64,000 nt of DNA from Trinickia sp. Y13. GTDB taxonomy: Bacteria > Pseudomonadota > Gammaproteobacteria > Burkholderiales > Burkholderiaceae. Position numbers and translations under genes: made by a program. Below the pieces are notes generated by a model. The model did not search any database, was not told the DNA's origin, and saw nothing but the letters and a program-made list of their open reading frames with translations. How positions within the stretch are numbered: the stretch's first letter is position 1; the number at the start of each line of letters is the position of its first letter. This document shows positions 42,645 through 52,379 of this stretch, piece by piece. The DNA is taken from assembly GCF_029522115.1 (NCBI RefSeq), contig NZ_JAKWFK010000012.1, positions 62,001 to 126,000 of the forward strand, read 5' to 3'.

Positions 42645-45038
42645 TCAGTAGTCGCCCCGCTCCCGCTCGATTCGCATCCCGCCGTCGTGACGATGGTGAC
42701 CGTCTTCGCTCGGCCGTTCGCGCACGATGCGCATCACATCGGGATTCGTCCTGACGCGACGCATGACGTTGGCCAGGTGGATGCGATCGCTGACTTGGAT
42801 CACGAAGCGCAGCACGGTGGATTCCTGCGACAAGTCCTCGTCCATGGCAATGTGGACGATGTTCGCGTCGGCCGAGGTAATATCGGCCGCCACGCGGGCG
42901 AAGACGCCTTTGACATTGCGTACCAGCACCTTCACGGCCACGTCGAACAAGCGCCCGGGCTGCGGCGCCCAAGCCACGTCGATCCAGCGGCCCGGATCGC
43001 GGCGATGGATGCGCTGCGCGACTCGGCAATCGGTCGTATGAATAGCCATGCCGAGCCCGATGCCGATATAGCCCATGATGTCGTCGCCGGGGATGGGCCG
43101 GCAGCAAGCCGACAACTGCACCGACATGCCCTCGGTGCCCGTGATGACCACCGGAGGCGCATGCGGCGCCGCACCCGCGTGAGTTCCTTCGGCCCGCCCG
43201 TGCTCCTCGTCGGTATCGCGCCCGCTGATGAGCACCTCGATACGCTTGGCCATGACGGCGGCGACGCGCCGGCCGAGGCCGATATCGGCAAAAATCTCCT
43301 GGCGGTTCTTGTTACCCGTCCATTGCACGAGCTTGTCCCATACATCGGGCTCCACATCGGCCAGCGCCAATCCGTAACCTTTCAGGCTCTGATCGACGAG
43401 ACGCTCGCCCAACTGCACCGACTCGTTCAGCCGCATCGTCTTCAGATAATGACGAATAGCCGAACGGGCTTTGCCCGTGCGCACGAACCCGAGCCAAGCG
43501 GGGTTCGGCTTCGAGTACGGCGCCGTGATCACCTCGACAATGTCGCCGCTCTTGAGCTCGGTGCGCAGCGGCAATAGCTCGTTGTTGATCTTGACGGCGA
43601 CGCATTGATTGCCGAGATCGCTGTGGATCGAATAGGCAAAATCGAGCGCCGTGGACCCGCGCGGCAGCGCCATGATCTTGGACTTCGGCGTGAATACATA
43701 AACGGCGTCCGGGAACAGGTCGATCTTGACGTGCTCGAGGAACTCGCTCGAATCGCCCGCCTCGCTCTGGATGTCCAGCAACGACTTAAGCCACTGGTGC
43801 GCGCGCTTTTGCACGTCGTTCAGGTCGGCGCCGCCGTTCTTGTAGAGCCAATGCGCCGCGACGCCCGCTTCGGCGATCTCGTGCATTTTGCGCGTGCGCA
43901 CCTGGAACTCGATCGGCGCGCCGAATGGTCCCACGAGCGTCGTATGCAGCGACTGGTAGCCGTTGACCTTCGGAATCGCGATGTAGTCTTTGAACTTGCC
44001 GGGCACGGGCTTATACAGCGCGTGCAGCACGCCGATGCACGTATAGCATTCGAGCGCGCTGCCCACCACCACGCGAAAACCGTACACGTCGAGCACCTGC
44101 GAGAACGAAAGCTGCTTGTCTCGCATCTTCTTGTAGATGCTGAAGATCGTCTTCTCGCGGCCCGTCACCTCCGCCTCGATATGCGCATCGGCAATCGCGC
44201 GCTGCACCGATTCGAGAATCTTGCCGACCACCTCCCGCCGATTGCCGCGCGCAGCCTTGACCGCCTTTTCGAGCGTCGCGTAGCGGTGCGGGTTGAAATT
44301 CGCGAAACTCAGGTCCTGCAACTCGCGGTAGGTGTTGTTCAGGCCGAGACGGTGCGCGATGGGCGCGTAGATGTCCAGCGTCTCGCGCGCGACCCGACGG
44401 CGCTTTTCCGACGGCACGGCGCCGAGCGTGCGCATGTTGTGCAGGCGGTCGGCAAGCTTGACGAGAATGACCCGCACATCGCGCGCCATGGCGAGCAGCA
44501 TCTTGCGGAAGTTTTCCGCCTGCGCTTCCTCGCGATTGCGAAACTCCATCTTGTCGAGCTTCGACAAGCCGTCGACCAACTCGGCCACTTTCGGACCGAA
44601 CCGTTCGGCCAACTCCGTCTTGGTGACGCCCTGGTCTTCCATGACGTCGTGCAGGAGCGCCGCCATGATCGACTGCGCATCGAGCTTCCAGCCGGCGCAC
44701 GTTTCGGCGACAGCGACCGGGTGCGTGATGTACGGCTCGCCACTGTGGCGATACTGCCCCAGGTGCGCTTCGTCACCGAAGTGAAACGCGGCCTTGACCT
44801 CTTTGATTTCCTCGGGGCTCAGGTAGCCGGCAAGCATCGACGTGAGTTTCGCGATCGAAACGACGTCGTGTCTGCGCGGTTGCTCCGGGGTGGCGGTCGG
44901 CCCGAATAGATGGCGAAACGATTGTTCGAGGACAGCGTCGATGTACTTGCGCGCCGCACCCGGCGCTTCGACGTCCTGCTCGTGCTCGAGATGCACGGCA
45001 TCGGTGGCAGTGGAGGCGGACGATGGGGTAGCGCTCAT
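42645..45038 (-). CDS. spoT: bifunctional (p)ppGpp synthetase/hydrolase SpoT (Rel-Spo family)
   Basis: 797 aa; controls the stringent-response alarmone. HD hydrolase with MAALLHDVMEDQGVT (~130-144, intact HD) and the synthetase with YGFRVVVGSALECYT and KDYIAIPKVNGYQSLHTT. The C-terminal TGS domain (YVFTPKSKIMALPRGSTALDFAY), zinc-finger/helical part and ACT domain (VRNVKGVFARVAADITSADANI) follow. Start has GGAGGCG 4 bases upstream. It precedes a unit with rpoZ and gmk, the same order as in many proteobacteria. Confidence 0.95.
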   Translation of the reverse strand: MSATPSSASTATDAVHLEHEQDVEAPGAARKYIDAVLEQSFRHLFGPTATPEQPRRHDVVSIAKLTSMLAGYLSPEEIKEVKAAFHFGDEAHLGQYRHSGEPYITHPVAVAETCAGWKLDAQSIMAALLHDVMEDQGVTKTELAERFGPKVAELVDGLSKLDKMEFRNREEAQAENFRKMLLAMARDVRVILVKLADRLHNMRTLGAVPSEKRRRVARETLDIYAPIAHRLGLNNTYRELQDLSFANFNPHRYATLEKAVKAARGNRREVVGKILESVQRAIADAHIEAEVTGREKTIFSIYKKMRDKQLSFSQVLDVYGFRVVVGSALECYTCIGVLHALYKPVPGKFKDYIAIPKVNGYQSLHTTLVGPFGAPIEFQVRTRKMHEIAEAGVAAHWLYKNGGADLNDVQKRAHQWLKSLLDIQSEAGDSSEFLEHVKIDLFPDAVYVFTPKSKIMALPRGSTALDFAYSIHSDLGNQCVAVKINNELLPLRTELKSGDIVEVITAPYSKPNPAWLGFVRTGKARSAIRHYLKTMRLNESVQLGERLVDQSLKGYGLALADVEPDVWDKLVQWTGNKNRQEIFADIGLGRRVAAVMAKRIEVLISGRDTDEEHGRAEGTHAGAAPHAPPVVITGTEGMSVQLSACCRPIPGDDIMGYIGIGLGMAIHTTDCRVAQRIHRRDPGRWIDVAWAPQPGRLFDVAVKVLVRNVKGVFARVAADITSADANIVHIAMDEDLSQESTVLRFVIQVSDRIHLANVMRRVRTNPDVMRIVRERPSEDGHHRHDGGMRIERERGDY

Positions 45039-45132
45039 TTTCGCCTCCGTATGGATGTCTATGCGGGCTATGCGCGAACTGGCATGGCAGCGACAGCGCT
45101 AGGCGCGCGATGCGCCTAGCGCGCCGTACGTG

Positions 45133-45336
45133 TTAGACGGGGACCTTCTTCAGCATCTCGAGACCGATCTCGCCGGCCGCGATTTCACGCAGGGCCGCAA
45201 CGGTAGGCTTGTCGCGACTCTCGATCTTCGGCGTGTGACCTTGCGCGAGTTGTCGCGCACGATACGTCGCGGCGAGCGCGAGGTCGAAACGATTCGGGAT
45301 TTGCTTCAGGCAATCTTCGACGGTAATGCGGGCCAT
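45133..45336 (-). CDS. rpoZ: RNA polymerase omega subunit
   Basis: 67 aa: [30 protein letters not shown]. Helps assemble the polymerase core and, with ppGpp, links transcription to the stringent response. Located between gmk and spoT. Confidence 0.97.
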   Translation of the reverse strand: MARITVEDCLKQIPNRFDLALAATYRARQLAQGHTPKIESRDKPTVAALREIAAGEIGLEMLKKVPV

Positions 45337-45396
45337 GTTTCGAAATTCCTTCTCAATATGTTGCTCATTCTACCTTATGTGCGCAACCACTCGCCT

Positions 45397-46092
45397 TCAC
45401 TCGGCATGCGGCAGGTGAATGCCGAGTTCGACGAAAAGCTCGGTATGGCGCGCGTATTGCGAAGCGAAGCGCAAACGCGTCGCGTCGACGACGCATTGCA
45501 GTTCGGACAACGCGCGCTCGAAGTGCTCGTTGATGATGACGTACTCCGATTCCGGCGCGTGCGAGATCTCGCTGCCGGCAGCGAGCAGTCGCCGCGTGAT
45601 GACGTTCGGCTCGTCTTGGCCGCGCTTTTTCAGCCGCTCTTCGAGCGCCGACAACGACGGCGGCAGAATGAACACTTCCACCGCATTGCGGAATTGCTTC
45701 TTCACCTGCTGCGCGCCTTGCCAGTCGATTTCGAGCAGCACGTCGTGGCCGTTCTTCATCTGCTCTTCGATCCACAGGCGCGAGGTGGCGTAGTAGTTGC
45801 CATGCACTTCCGCGCTTTCGAGAAATTCGCCGCTGCCATGGCGCGCCAGGAAATCGTCGACCGTCGTGAAATGATAATGCTGCCCGTCTTGCTCGCCCGG
45901 GCGCGGCTTGCGCGTCGTGTAGGAAATCGACAAGCGGATTGCCGGATCGCGCGCGAGCAGCGCATTGACGAGCGTCGATTTCCCGGCGCCCGAGGGCGCG
46001 ACCACCATGAACAGATTGCCGGGATAAGCGCCGGCGTACGGATTGCGCTGCGCTTGGCGCGCCGGGTTCGATTCGTGCGTAAGCTCGGTCAT
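45397..46092 (-). CDS. gmk: guanylate kinase
   Basis: Phosphorylates GMP to GDP. P-loop APSGAGKST near residue 32; [14 protein letters not shown] and [15 protein letters not shown] are the GMP-binding parts; [15 protein letters not shown] follows. 231 aa from MTELTHES (46092). A GTG at 46104 overlaps the yicC stop as GTGA and gives a 235-aa alternative. Confidence 0.95.
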   Translation of the reverse strand: MTELTHESNPARQAQRNPYAGAYPGNLFMVVAPSGAGKSTLVNALLARDPAIRLSISYTTRKPRPGEQDGQHYHFTTVDDFLARHGSGEFLESAEVHGNYYATSRLWIEEQMKNGHDVLLEIDWQGAQQVKKQFRNAVEVFILPPSLSALEERLKKRGQDEPNVITRRLLAAGSEISHAPESEYVIINEHFERALSELQCVVDATRLRFASQYARHTELFVELGIHLPHAE

Positions 46093-46100
46093 GATCGCCT

Positions 46101-47024
46101 TCACTCCAGATTCTGCACTTGCTCACGCATTTGCTCGATGAGCAGCTTGAGCGTCATCGACGCGTCGGCCAATTCCTTGGCAGCCGCTTTCGACCCCAGC
46201 GTATTCGCTTCGCGATTGAGTTCCTGCATCATGAAGTCGAGGCGCTTGCCCACCTTGCCGCCCTTTTCGATCACGTGCCGTGTTTCGTACAAATGCGCGG
46301 ACAGGCGCGAGAGCTCTTCGGCGATGTCGATGCGAATGCCGTACATCGTCACCTCCTGCCGAATGCGTTCGGCGATCTCCTCGCGCGAAACGATGGTCGC
46401 CGCGGCGTCCGGGGCCGCAAGACCCAGGGCTTCTTGCAAACGCTCGACGATTTTTTGCTGATGTTTGGCGATGAGCTCCGGCACGAGAGGCGTGATGCGC
46501 GCGACGATCGCTTCCATCTCCGTTACGTTGCCAAGCAGCATGGCTGCCAGTTGCGCGCCCTCGCGCGCACGCACCTCGACGAGCTCGGCGATCGCCTGCT
46601 TGCCGCAGGCGAGCACTGCGTCGCGCAGCGTTTCGGGCGCCACGTTCGTTTCGGCGAGCACGCCCGGCCAGCGCAGAATTTCGCCCGTGCGCATGCGCTC
46701 GCTGTGGGGAAAGGCGTCGAGCACCGCGCGCTCGAGCGCGGCCAGTTGCGCCAACGCGTCCCGGTCGAGCGAGCCCACCGACGCGGTCTGCTCGCTGCGC
46801 TGGAAGTTCACGCGAATGTCGACCTTGCCGCGCGAGAGCTTCGTCATCAACATTTCGCGCAGCGTCGGCTCGCACGTGCGCGATTCTTCCGGCATACGGA
46901 AGTTCAAATCCAAGAAACGCGAATTCACGGTACGCAGTTCGACCGAAACGCTCATGGCTCCGGTACCGCCCGCGGCCGCGAGTTCGCGCGTCGCGCTCGC
47001 GTAGCCTGTCATGCTGTAAATCAT
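46101..47024 (-). CDS. yicC: YicC/YloC-family endoribonuclease
   Basis: 307 aa: [14 protein letters not shown] start, [19 protein letters not shown], then the C-terminal DUF1732 with [16 protein letters not shown]. The family includes endoribonucleases acting on small RNAs. The start MIYSMTG is the family N-terminus, so the longer frame to 47285 is rejected. Divergent from rph. Confidence 0.93.
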   Translation of the reverse strand: MIYSMTGYASATRELAAAGGTGAMSVSVELRTVNSRFLDLNFRMPEESRTCEPTLREMLMTKLSRGKVDIRVNFQRSEQTASVGSLDRDALAQLAALERAVLDAFPHSERMRTGEILRWPGVLAETNVAPETLRDAVLACGKQAIAELVEVRAREGAQLAAMLLGNVTEMEAIVARITPLVPELIAKHQQKIVERLQEALGLAAPDAAATIVSREEIAERIRQEVTMYGIRIDIAEELSRLSAHLYETRHVIEKGGKVGKRLDFMMQELNREANTLGSKAAAKELADASMTLKLLIEQMREQVQNLE

Positions 47025-47239
47025 CGTCCGTCTCGCGATGGGGGCCGTCGCCGGCCGGTTGTTCGAGCCGCTTCGCGCGTCGACCCGGCGCGAAAGCGTT
47101 GAATGCGCATTATCCCATTTTTGCCGAACGCCCCCCGCCACGAGCGCGCCGGGGCGGCATGGCGCATGCAACCAGCCCACAGCGGTAAAATTGCGCTTCT
47201 TCCTCTTTCCTTGCGGCTGCGCCGCTTCCCACCCCGACC

Positions 47240-47980
47240 ATGACCGATACCGTCCAACGCCCGAGCGGCCGCGCCGCAGATGCACTGCGCGACGTGCGCA
47301 TCACGCGCCACTACACGAAGCATGCCGAAGGCTCGGTGCTCGTCGAGTTCGGCGATACGAAAGTGATCTGCACCGCGAGCATCGTCGAGCGCGTGCCCGA
47401 ATTTCTGCGCGAGCGCAATCAAGGCTGGCTCACGGCCGAATACGGCATGCTGCCGCGCGCCACGCACACGCGCAGCGATCGCGAAGCGGCCCGCGGCAAA
47501 CAAACGGGGCGCACGCAAGAAATCCAGCGGCTCATCGGGCGTGCGCTGCGCGCCGTGTTCGATCTCGAGCGGCTCGGGCCGCGCACGCTGCATATCGACT
47601 GCGACGTGATTCAAGCCGATGGCGGCACGCGCACGGCCAGCATCACCGGCGCGTTCGTCGCGGCGCACGATGCCGTCTCGAAGCTGATCGCGGCCGGCCG
47701 CATCGGCGAGTCGCCGATCACCGATTACGTCGCGGCCATCTCGGTCGGCGTCTACGAAGGGGTGCCCGTGCTAGATCTCGACTATGACGAGGATTCGCGC
47801 TGCGATACCGACATGAATGTCGTGATGACAGGCGCTGGCGGTTTCGTCGAAGTGCAAGGCACGGCCGAAGGCGCGCCGTTCTCTCGTGACGAAATGAACG
47901 CGCTGCTCGATCTCGCGCAACTGGGCATCAGCTCGCTCGTGCGCAAACAAAAAGCGGCGCTGGAGACGAACGATGAGTGA
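47240..47980 (+). CDS. rph: ribonuclease PH
   Basis: 246 aa; phosphorolytic 3' end trimming of t[68 protein letters not shown] is the RNase PH core and [16 protein letters not shown] the active site. It overlaps rdgB by 8 bases. Confidence 0.97.
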   Translation: MTDTVQRPSGRAADALRDVRITRHYTKHAEGSVLVEFGDTKVICTASIVERVPEFLRERNQGWLTAEYGMLPRATHTRSDREAARGKQTGRTQEIQRLIGRALRAVFDLERLGPRTLHIDCDVIQADGGTRTASITGAFVAAHDAVSKLIAAGRIGESPITDYVAAISVGVYEGVPVLDLDYDEDSRCDTDMNVVMTGAGGFVEVQGTAEGAPFSRDEMNALLDLAQLGISSLVRKQKAALETNDE

Positions 47981-48650
47981 GTCGGGCGGCGCGCAACGGG
48001 GTGTACCCGGTGCGGCGGGCGAGCTCGATCGCGCGTTGAAGGCGGCGCCGCTCGCGCACGTCGTCATGGCCTCGAACAATGCGGGCAAGCTGCGCGAGTT
48101 TTCCGCCATGCTCGGCGCAGCCGGCATCTCGCTCGTCGCGCAGGGAGAGCTAGGGGTGCCCGAAGCCGAGGAGCCGCATGCCACCTTCGTCGAAAACGCC
48201 TTGGCCAAAGCGCGTCACGCGGCGCGTTTGACGGGACTGCCGGCGCTCGCCGACGATTCCGGGCTATGCGTGCGGGCATTGAACGGCGAGCCCGGCGTCT
48301 ATTCGGCCCGCTATGCCCAGCGCGCGGGCGGCGAAAGGAGCGATGCAGCCAACAATGCCTACCTAGTCGATCGCCTGCAAGGCGTAACCGACCGGCGCGG
48401 CTACTACTACTGCGTGCTCGTGCTGGTGCGGCACGCCGACGATCCCGAGCCGCTCATCGCCGAAGGTCGCTGGCACGGCGAGATCATCGATGCGCCGCGC
48501 GGCGAACACGGGTTCGGGTACGACCCGCACTTCTACCTGCCCGAGCTTGGGGCCACGGCCGCGCAGCTCGACCCATCGATCAAGAATGCGCGCAGCCACC
48601 GCGCTATCGCACTGCGCGAGCTGCTCGCCTTGCTGAGGGAGGCGCGATGA
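47973..48650 (+). CDS. rdgB: non-canonical purine NTP pyrophosphatase (RdgB/HAM1)
   Basis: 225 aa; cleans ITP/XTP/dITP pools. [62 protein letters not shown] are all family motifs. The N-terminus has an extra ~28 residues ([21 protein letters not shown]) ahead of the usual first strand. Overlaps both neighbours, so rph-rdgB-hemW is one operon. Confidence 0.96.
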   Translation: MSESGGAQRGVPGAAGELDRALKAAPLAHVVMASNNAGKLREFSAMLGAAGISLVAQGELGVPEAEEPHATFVENALAKARHAARLTGLPALADDSGLCVRALNGEPGVYSARYAQRAGGERSDAANNAYLVDRLQGVTDRRGYYYCVLVLVRHADDPEPLIAEGRWHGEIIDAPRGEHGFGYDPHFYLPELGATAAQLDPSIKNARSHRAIALRELLALLREAR

Positions 48651-49858
48651 TCGGCACTCGTTCGGGCGTGATCCAAGCGTTCACCGCGCCAGGCGCCATC
48701 CGGCTCACATCGCTGCCGCCGCTTGCGCTCTATGTCCACTTTCCCTGGTGCGTTCGCAAGTGCCCTTATTGCGACTTCAACTCGCACGAATGGAAAGGCG
48801 AGCGCTTCCCGGAAGACGACTACCTCGACGCACTGCGCGCCGACCTCGAGCAGGCGCTGCCGCTGGTATGGGGGCGGCAGGTGCATACCGTCTTCATCGG
48901 CGGCGGCACGCCCAGCCTGCTCTCGGCGCGCGGGCTCGACCGCTTGCTGTCGGATGTGCGCGCGCTGCTGCCGCTGGACGCCGACGCGGAAATCACGATG
49001 GAGGCCAACCCGGGCACCTTCGAAGCCGAGAAGTTCGCGCAGTTTCGCGCGAGCGGCGTGAACCGGCTGTCGGTAGGGATCCAAAGCTTCAACGAAGCGC
49101 ATCTGAGTGCCTTGGGACGGATTCACAACGGTGGCGATGCGCGTCGCGCCGTCGAGATCGCGGCACGGCACTTCGATAACTTCAACCTCGATTTGATGTT
49201 CGCGCTGCCGCGACAAACATTGGACGAATGCCGCGCCGATATCGAAACGGCGCTCTCGTTCGCCCCGCCGCATCTGTCGCTCTACCACTTGACGCTCGAG
49301 CCCAATACGCTATTCGCGAAGTTTCCGCCGGCGTTGCCGGACGACGATGCGTCAGCCGACATGCAGGAGTGGATTCACGAACGCACGGCCGCAGCCGGCT
49401 ATGAACGGTACGAGGTATCGGCGTACGCGAAGCCGCATCATCAGTGCAAGCACAATCTGAACTATTGGCGCTTCGGCGATTACCTCGGCATCGGCGCCGG
49501 CGCGCATACGAAACTCTCGTTCGCACACCGTATCGTGCGGCAGGCGCGTTACAAGCACCCCGCCACGTTCATCGAACAGGCGCGCGCGGGAACGCCCGTG
49601 CAGGAAGAGCACGAAGTGTCCGCACGCGATCTGCCGTTCGAATTCATGCTGAACGCGCTGCGGCTCGTGGAAGGCTTTCCGGTGCATCGCTTCGTCGAGT
49701 GCACGGGGATGCCCATGACATCGATCGAGCGCGCGCTGCAGGAAGCCGAGCGGCGCGGATTGATCGAGCGCACCTACGAAAAGATCGCGCCGACGCCGCT
49801 TGGACAGCGCTTCTTGAACGACTTGCAGGCGCTGTTTTTGAACGAAAGGGAGGATTGA
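48647..49858 (+). CDS. hemW: HemW, radical SAM heme chaperone (coproporphyrinogen-III oxidase-like)
   Basis: 403 aa. Radical SAM cluster CVRKCPYCDF (CxxxCxxC, ~38-47), FIGGGTPSLL, ITMEANPGTFE, NRLSVGIQSFNEAHLSALGRIH. HemW transfers heme and is often annotated as oxygen-independent coproporphyrinogen III oxidase, but it lacks that activity. Start overlaps the rdgB stop (ATGA). The longer frame upstream is out of frame with rdgB. Confidence 0.94.
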   Translation: MIGTRSGVIQAFTAPGAIRLTSLPPLALYVHFPWCVRKCPYCDFNSHEWKGERFPEDDYLDALRADLEQALPLVWGRQVHTVFIGGGTPSLLSARGLDRLLSDVRALLPLDADAEITMEANPGTFEAEKFAQFRASGVNRLSVGIQSFNEAHLSALGRIHNGGDARRAVEIAARHFDNFNLDLMFALPRQTLDECRADIETALSFAPPHLSLYHLTLEPNTLFAKFPPALPDDDASADMQEWIHERTAAAGYERYEVSAYAKPHHQCKHNLNYWRFGDYLGIGAGAHTKLSFAHRIVRQARYKHPATFIEQARAGTPVQEEHEVSARDLPFEFMLNALRLVEGFPVHRFVECTGMPMTSIERALQEAERRGLIERTYEKIAPTPLGQRFLNDLQALFLNERED

Positions 49859-49921
49859 GCGGCGCAACGATCGACCCGGGACGCTGACGCCGCGCCGTTT
49901 CGGGTTACAATCGCGCCTCTC

Positions 49922-50011
49922 GGAGGGCTGGCAGAGCGGTTGAATGCACCGGTCTTGAAAACCGGCAAGGCTTCACGGCCTTCGTGGGTTCGAATCCCAC
50001 GCCCTCCGCCA
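49922..50011 (+). tRNA. tRNA-Ser (anticodon TGA)
   Basis: 90 nt with encoded CCA. Acceptor GGAGGGC/GCCCTCC; anticodon loop CTTGAAA; long variable arm typical of Ser; T-loop GGGTTCGAATCCC. TACAAT (49906-49911) is a likely -10. Confidence 0.96.
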
Positions 50012-50134
50012 GCATTATCGCGATTGCTTGACTTGGCGTTTTTCAAGCAATCCTACGGCGCAACCATCAAAGACTATCAAGCGCTCCATCCTGGTGAGCC
50101 GGTGTCGCGCAACATGGCGGCCGGGGAGCGTCGC
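50012..50134. other. short region after tRNA-Ser with a possible gene remnant
   Basis: 123 bases. A frame running from inside the tRNA gene encodes YGATIKDYQALHPGEPVSR, which reads like natural protein but has no start of its own and ends at 50158, overlapping tumA antisense. It could be a degenerate 3' end. No repeat of the tRNA 3' end (att site) was seen downstream. Confidence 0.35.
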
Positions 50135-50479
50135 CTAAAGGGAAACTTCCGCCGTTAGCGCATCCCACGGCGCGCTCAAGCGCCCATCCTCTCTGACGAT
50201 GAGTCCGGCCCCTTCCAGAATCGCGACGTCTGCATGCACACGCTTGTAATCGCGATCGAGTTCGCGAGCCAACGCGCTGACGCTATCCGCGCCGGTTCGG
50301 TGCAGGTAGCGCAGCAACTCGAGTCGCTTCGGCGTCAGTGCCGTCATCATCTCTTCCAACGAAAGAAACGTTATGTGTCTTTCTTCGAAATTCTCGCCCG
50401 CCGCCGCCCGCTCGAAGGCAGCCGAGAAACGCCGCCCCATGTCCCGAGCGCTACCCACGTGCGCAGTCAACTTGCTCAT
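50135..50479 (-). CDS. antitoxin of TumE/TumA-type pair (HTH DNA-binding)
   Basis: 114 aa. A winged-HTH core at ~47-100: LTPKRLELLRYLHRTGADSVSALARELDRDYKRVHADVAILEGAGL, of the MarR-like type found in TumA antitoxins. It overlaps the toxin stop (ATGA), so the two are co-translated. As in type II pairs, it should bind the toxin and repress the promoter; inverted ATGGC/GCCAT sites before the toxin start fit this. Toxin-first order as in described TumE/TumA modules. Confidence 0.75.
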   Translation of the reverse strand: MSKLTAHVGSARDMGRRFSAAFERAAAGENFEERHITFLSLEEMMTALTPKRLELLRYLHRTGADSVSALARELDRDYKRVHADVAILEGAGLIVREDGRLSAPWDALTAEVSL

Positions 50480-50769
50480 TTCACGCTCCTTTCTCGTTCG
50501 ACATCGTCCAGAAAATCCGCCACCATCCGTTCCGCGGTTGAAAACTCGTATGGCTCTTCGCGGCTGCCGTAGTGCTGGTGATCGCCTTTGCCTCGCTCAT
50601 TGTCGTAGCCGATCACCCGCCGACCATGCCGGCCATAAAAAAGACTGTACTTGAGGCCGTGCGGCCTTTCGGCATCGCGCTCAGGCAACCGCCAGATGCG
50701 CATTTCGAGGATGGCTCCGTCTGGGTAGACGGTCCGATCTTCGAACAGTAGCGTCGCTTTCGTTTTCAT
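50476..50769 (-). CDS. TumE-family toxin (DUF6516)
   Basis: 97 aa: KTKATLLFEDRTVYPDGAILEMRIWRLPERD with the core GLKYSLFYGRHGRRVIGYDN and the conserved GKGDHQHYG-x3-EPYEF. The family is described as the toxin of TumE/TumA. The start at 50769 is chosen; the frame continues from 50781. A possible RNase-like action is unproven. Followed directly by the antitoxin. Confidence 0.78.
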   Translation of the reverse strand: MKTKATLLFEDRTVYPDGAILEMRIWRLPERDAERPHGLKYSLFYGRHGRRVIGYDNERGKGDHQHYGSREEPYEFSTAERMVADFLDDVERERSVK

Positions 50770-50813
50770 ATGGCGTAGCATGCCATAATGCGCGTTATGG
50801 CGTCAACCGCCAT
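50770..50813. promoter_or_regulatory. cluster of inverted repeats before the toxin gene
   Basis: ATGGC/GCCAT arms at 50770-50786, CCATAA/TTATGG arms at 50783-50800, and perfect ATGGCG-TCAAC-CGCCAT at 50797-50813. Three adjacent, partly shared palindromes built from ATGG/CCAT. A candidate autoregulatory operator. Confidence 0.65.
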
Positions 50814-51009
50814 ACAACCAGGTCAGAAAGCGACGAACTGACACCCCTCGACACGGAAGCCGACGCCGTCTGAATCTTCGCCACTTCTCACCCCTACGGG
50901 CCGAACACGAGCGACTATCGTCGTCCGCGCTTTTCTCTCGACCGACGCGACCGCAAGCCGGCGCCCGCGCGTCGCAAGCGCGGCGGTCATTCACTTGGAG
51001 GGCAGCAAG

Positions 51010-51396
51010 ATGACGAATCCCATCGTCCGCGTCACGAACCTTTCGACCCAAGCGGTATGCATCGAACGCGATCCCAATTGGGACGATCAGGTTTTGACGA
51101 TCGACGGCGCGCGTATGCATCACACGCTGTGCCTCTCCCCCGGCGTCGACGCCAACGTCAGCATCGACGCGAACGGCGATACGTCTACCAATCCCAATTT
51201 GATGGGCGTGATTTTCTCCGATGGCAAAGACGTCACTTATGGCAATGCAGGCGGATATCAAACGACGATCGGCCATGATGCCGACTCCGGTCTGCTCGCC
51301 GTGACCGACGAATTCAAGCTGCGCTCGCCGTCCATCCAGTACTCGCTCGGCAACCAAACGCAATGGTCGATGGACATGACGTTCGCGGACGTGTAA
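51010..51396 (+). CDS. unrecognised small protein
   Basis: 128 aa with GGAGGG 5-10 bases before the ATG. No signal peptide. Sequence looks beta-rich: PIVRVTNLSTQAVCIERDPNW, NVSIDANGDTSTNPNLMGVIF, YGNAGGYQTTIGHDADSG. Polar and Asn/Gly-rich; could be a small beta-sandwich (lectin- or cytolysin-like fold), but no family is recognised. 204 bases separate it from the next secreted gene. An accessory gene by position. Confidence 0.65.
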   Translation: MTNPIVRVTNLSTQAVCIERDPNWDDQVLTIDGARMHHTLCLSPGVDANVSIDANGDTSTNPNLMGVIFSDGKDVTYGNAGGYQTTIGHDADSGLLAVTDEFKLRSPSIQYSLGNQTQWSMDMTFADV

Positions 51397-51600
51397 TACG
51401 CCGCGTCGACGGTGATGCCCAGGGCGACTCGGCGCGTTCCGGGCATCGTTCGACCGCGCGTAGCCATTGAATTCGCCATTGCCCGGCGATGTTTACCTCA
51501 CGCCGGCGACGCATTCACTCGGAAGGCATAGCGTTGTAGAGCGTGGCAGAACATTTGCTCACAGAGATCGCATCGGGCGTCGCTTCACGCAGGAGGCGTT

Positions 51601-52368
51601 ATGCGAAATCGTCGATCGATGGCCATGCTCTTGTACTCACTCGCGAGCATGGCCTTTTCTTCGCCAGCCTGGACCCAGCCGAGTGCGGCGTCCGCCGTCA
51701 GTGGCGCCCTACCCGGCTACCTAGCGCAGATGCGCGGGTCGCCTCAGCGGCAAGCGGCCACCGCCGGTTTGGCAGCGCTTGCCGACCGCTTGCCAGCCTC
51801 CGCGCAGCCCACTCGCGAGAATCGAATCTTCAATGTCGACGACTATCGAGTATTACGTGACGCGACGATCGGCAACGGATTCGAGATGTATCTCGTCGAT
51901 TCCGACGCTTTGATGGCGGGCAAGTCCGTCGAACAAAGCCTTTACGGCAGCGGCGAATGGCGATTCATCGTCATGCGGGGCGGCAGAGGCATCGGCCTCG
52001 TCACGGTGGCGCAAATGAATGGGCAATGGAAGATGGTCCAAGCCGGGGCAAGTCAATTGGCCGACGAACTGGTTTCCGTCGCGCAACGCTATGCCCAGCA
52101 GGCGCCACGGCCTACGCTGCGCTTCGTCCGATGCCAGCCGGCCGTAGCCGACTTCATCGAAGTTTCGGCGCAAAGCGCAAGCGCAACGCCATCCATGTCC
52201 ACCGCTAGCCCGTTCTACGTGCCGCTCGCCGGCGCGCGCTCCAAGCCGACAACGTCGGCTGGCACGGCGGCGCCCTCTTCTTCACCTCGCCTTTCCGAAG
52301 CCGAGCTCGGCGATGCGCTTCGACACCGCTTGCAGCGGGGCTTGCGCGATCCGAGATTCATGCATTGA
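51601..52368 (+). CDS. unrecognised exported protein paired with a cysteine peptidase
   Basis: 255 aa with signal peptide (MAMLLYSLASMAFSSPAWTQ, cleavage ~26) and AGGAGG 4-9 bases upstream. Mature part: Ala-rich helical, then YGSGEWRFIVMRGGRGIGLVTVAQMNGQWK (beta strands, ~121-150), a Ser/Pro/Thr-rich linker (~190-230) and a charged C-terminus. No family recognised. Its stop codon is 11 bases before the start of a peptidase gene, so the two are probably one transcript; it could be an inhibitor, chaperone or partner (inference). Confidence 0.75.
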   Translation: MRNRRSMAMLLYSLASMAFSSPAWTQPSAASAVSGALPGYLAQMRGSPQRQAATAGLAALADRLPASAQPTRENRIFNVDDYRVLRDATIGNGFEMYLVDSDALMAGKSVEQSLYGSGEWRFIVMRGGRGIGLVTVAQMNGQWKMVQAGASQLADELVSVAQRYAQQAPRPTLRFVRCQPAVADFIEVSAQSASATPSMSTASPFYVPLAGARSKPTTSAGTAAPSSSPRLSEAELGDALRHRLQRGLRDPRFMH

Positions 52369-52379
52369 GGGAGGTTGCC

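Noticed and set aside
43605..44909. 434-aa plus-strand frame inside spoT
   Set aside because: Antisense shadow of spoT with no family resemblance.
50012..50158. Possible integrase or gene remnant after tRNA-Ser
   Set aside because: No start codon, no recognisable domain, and no duplicated tRNA 3' end was found downstream, so no island boundary is claimed.
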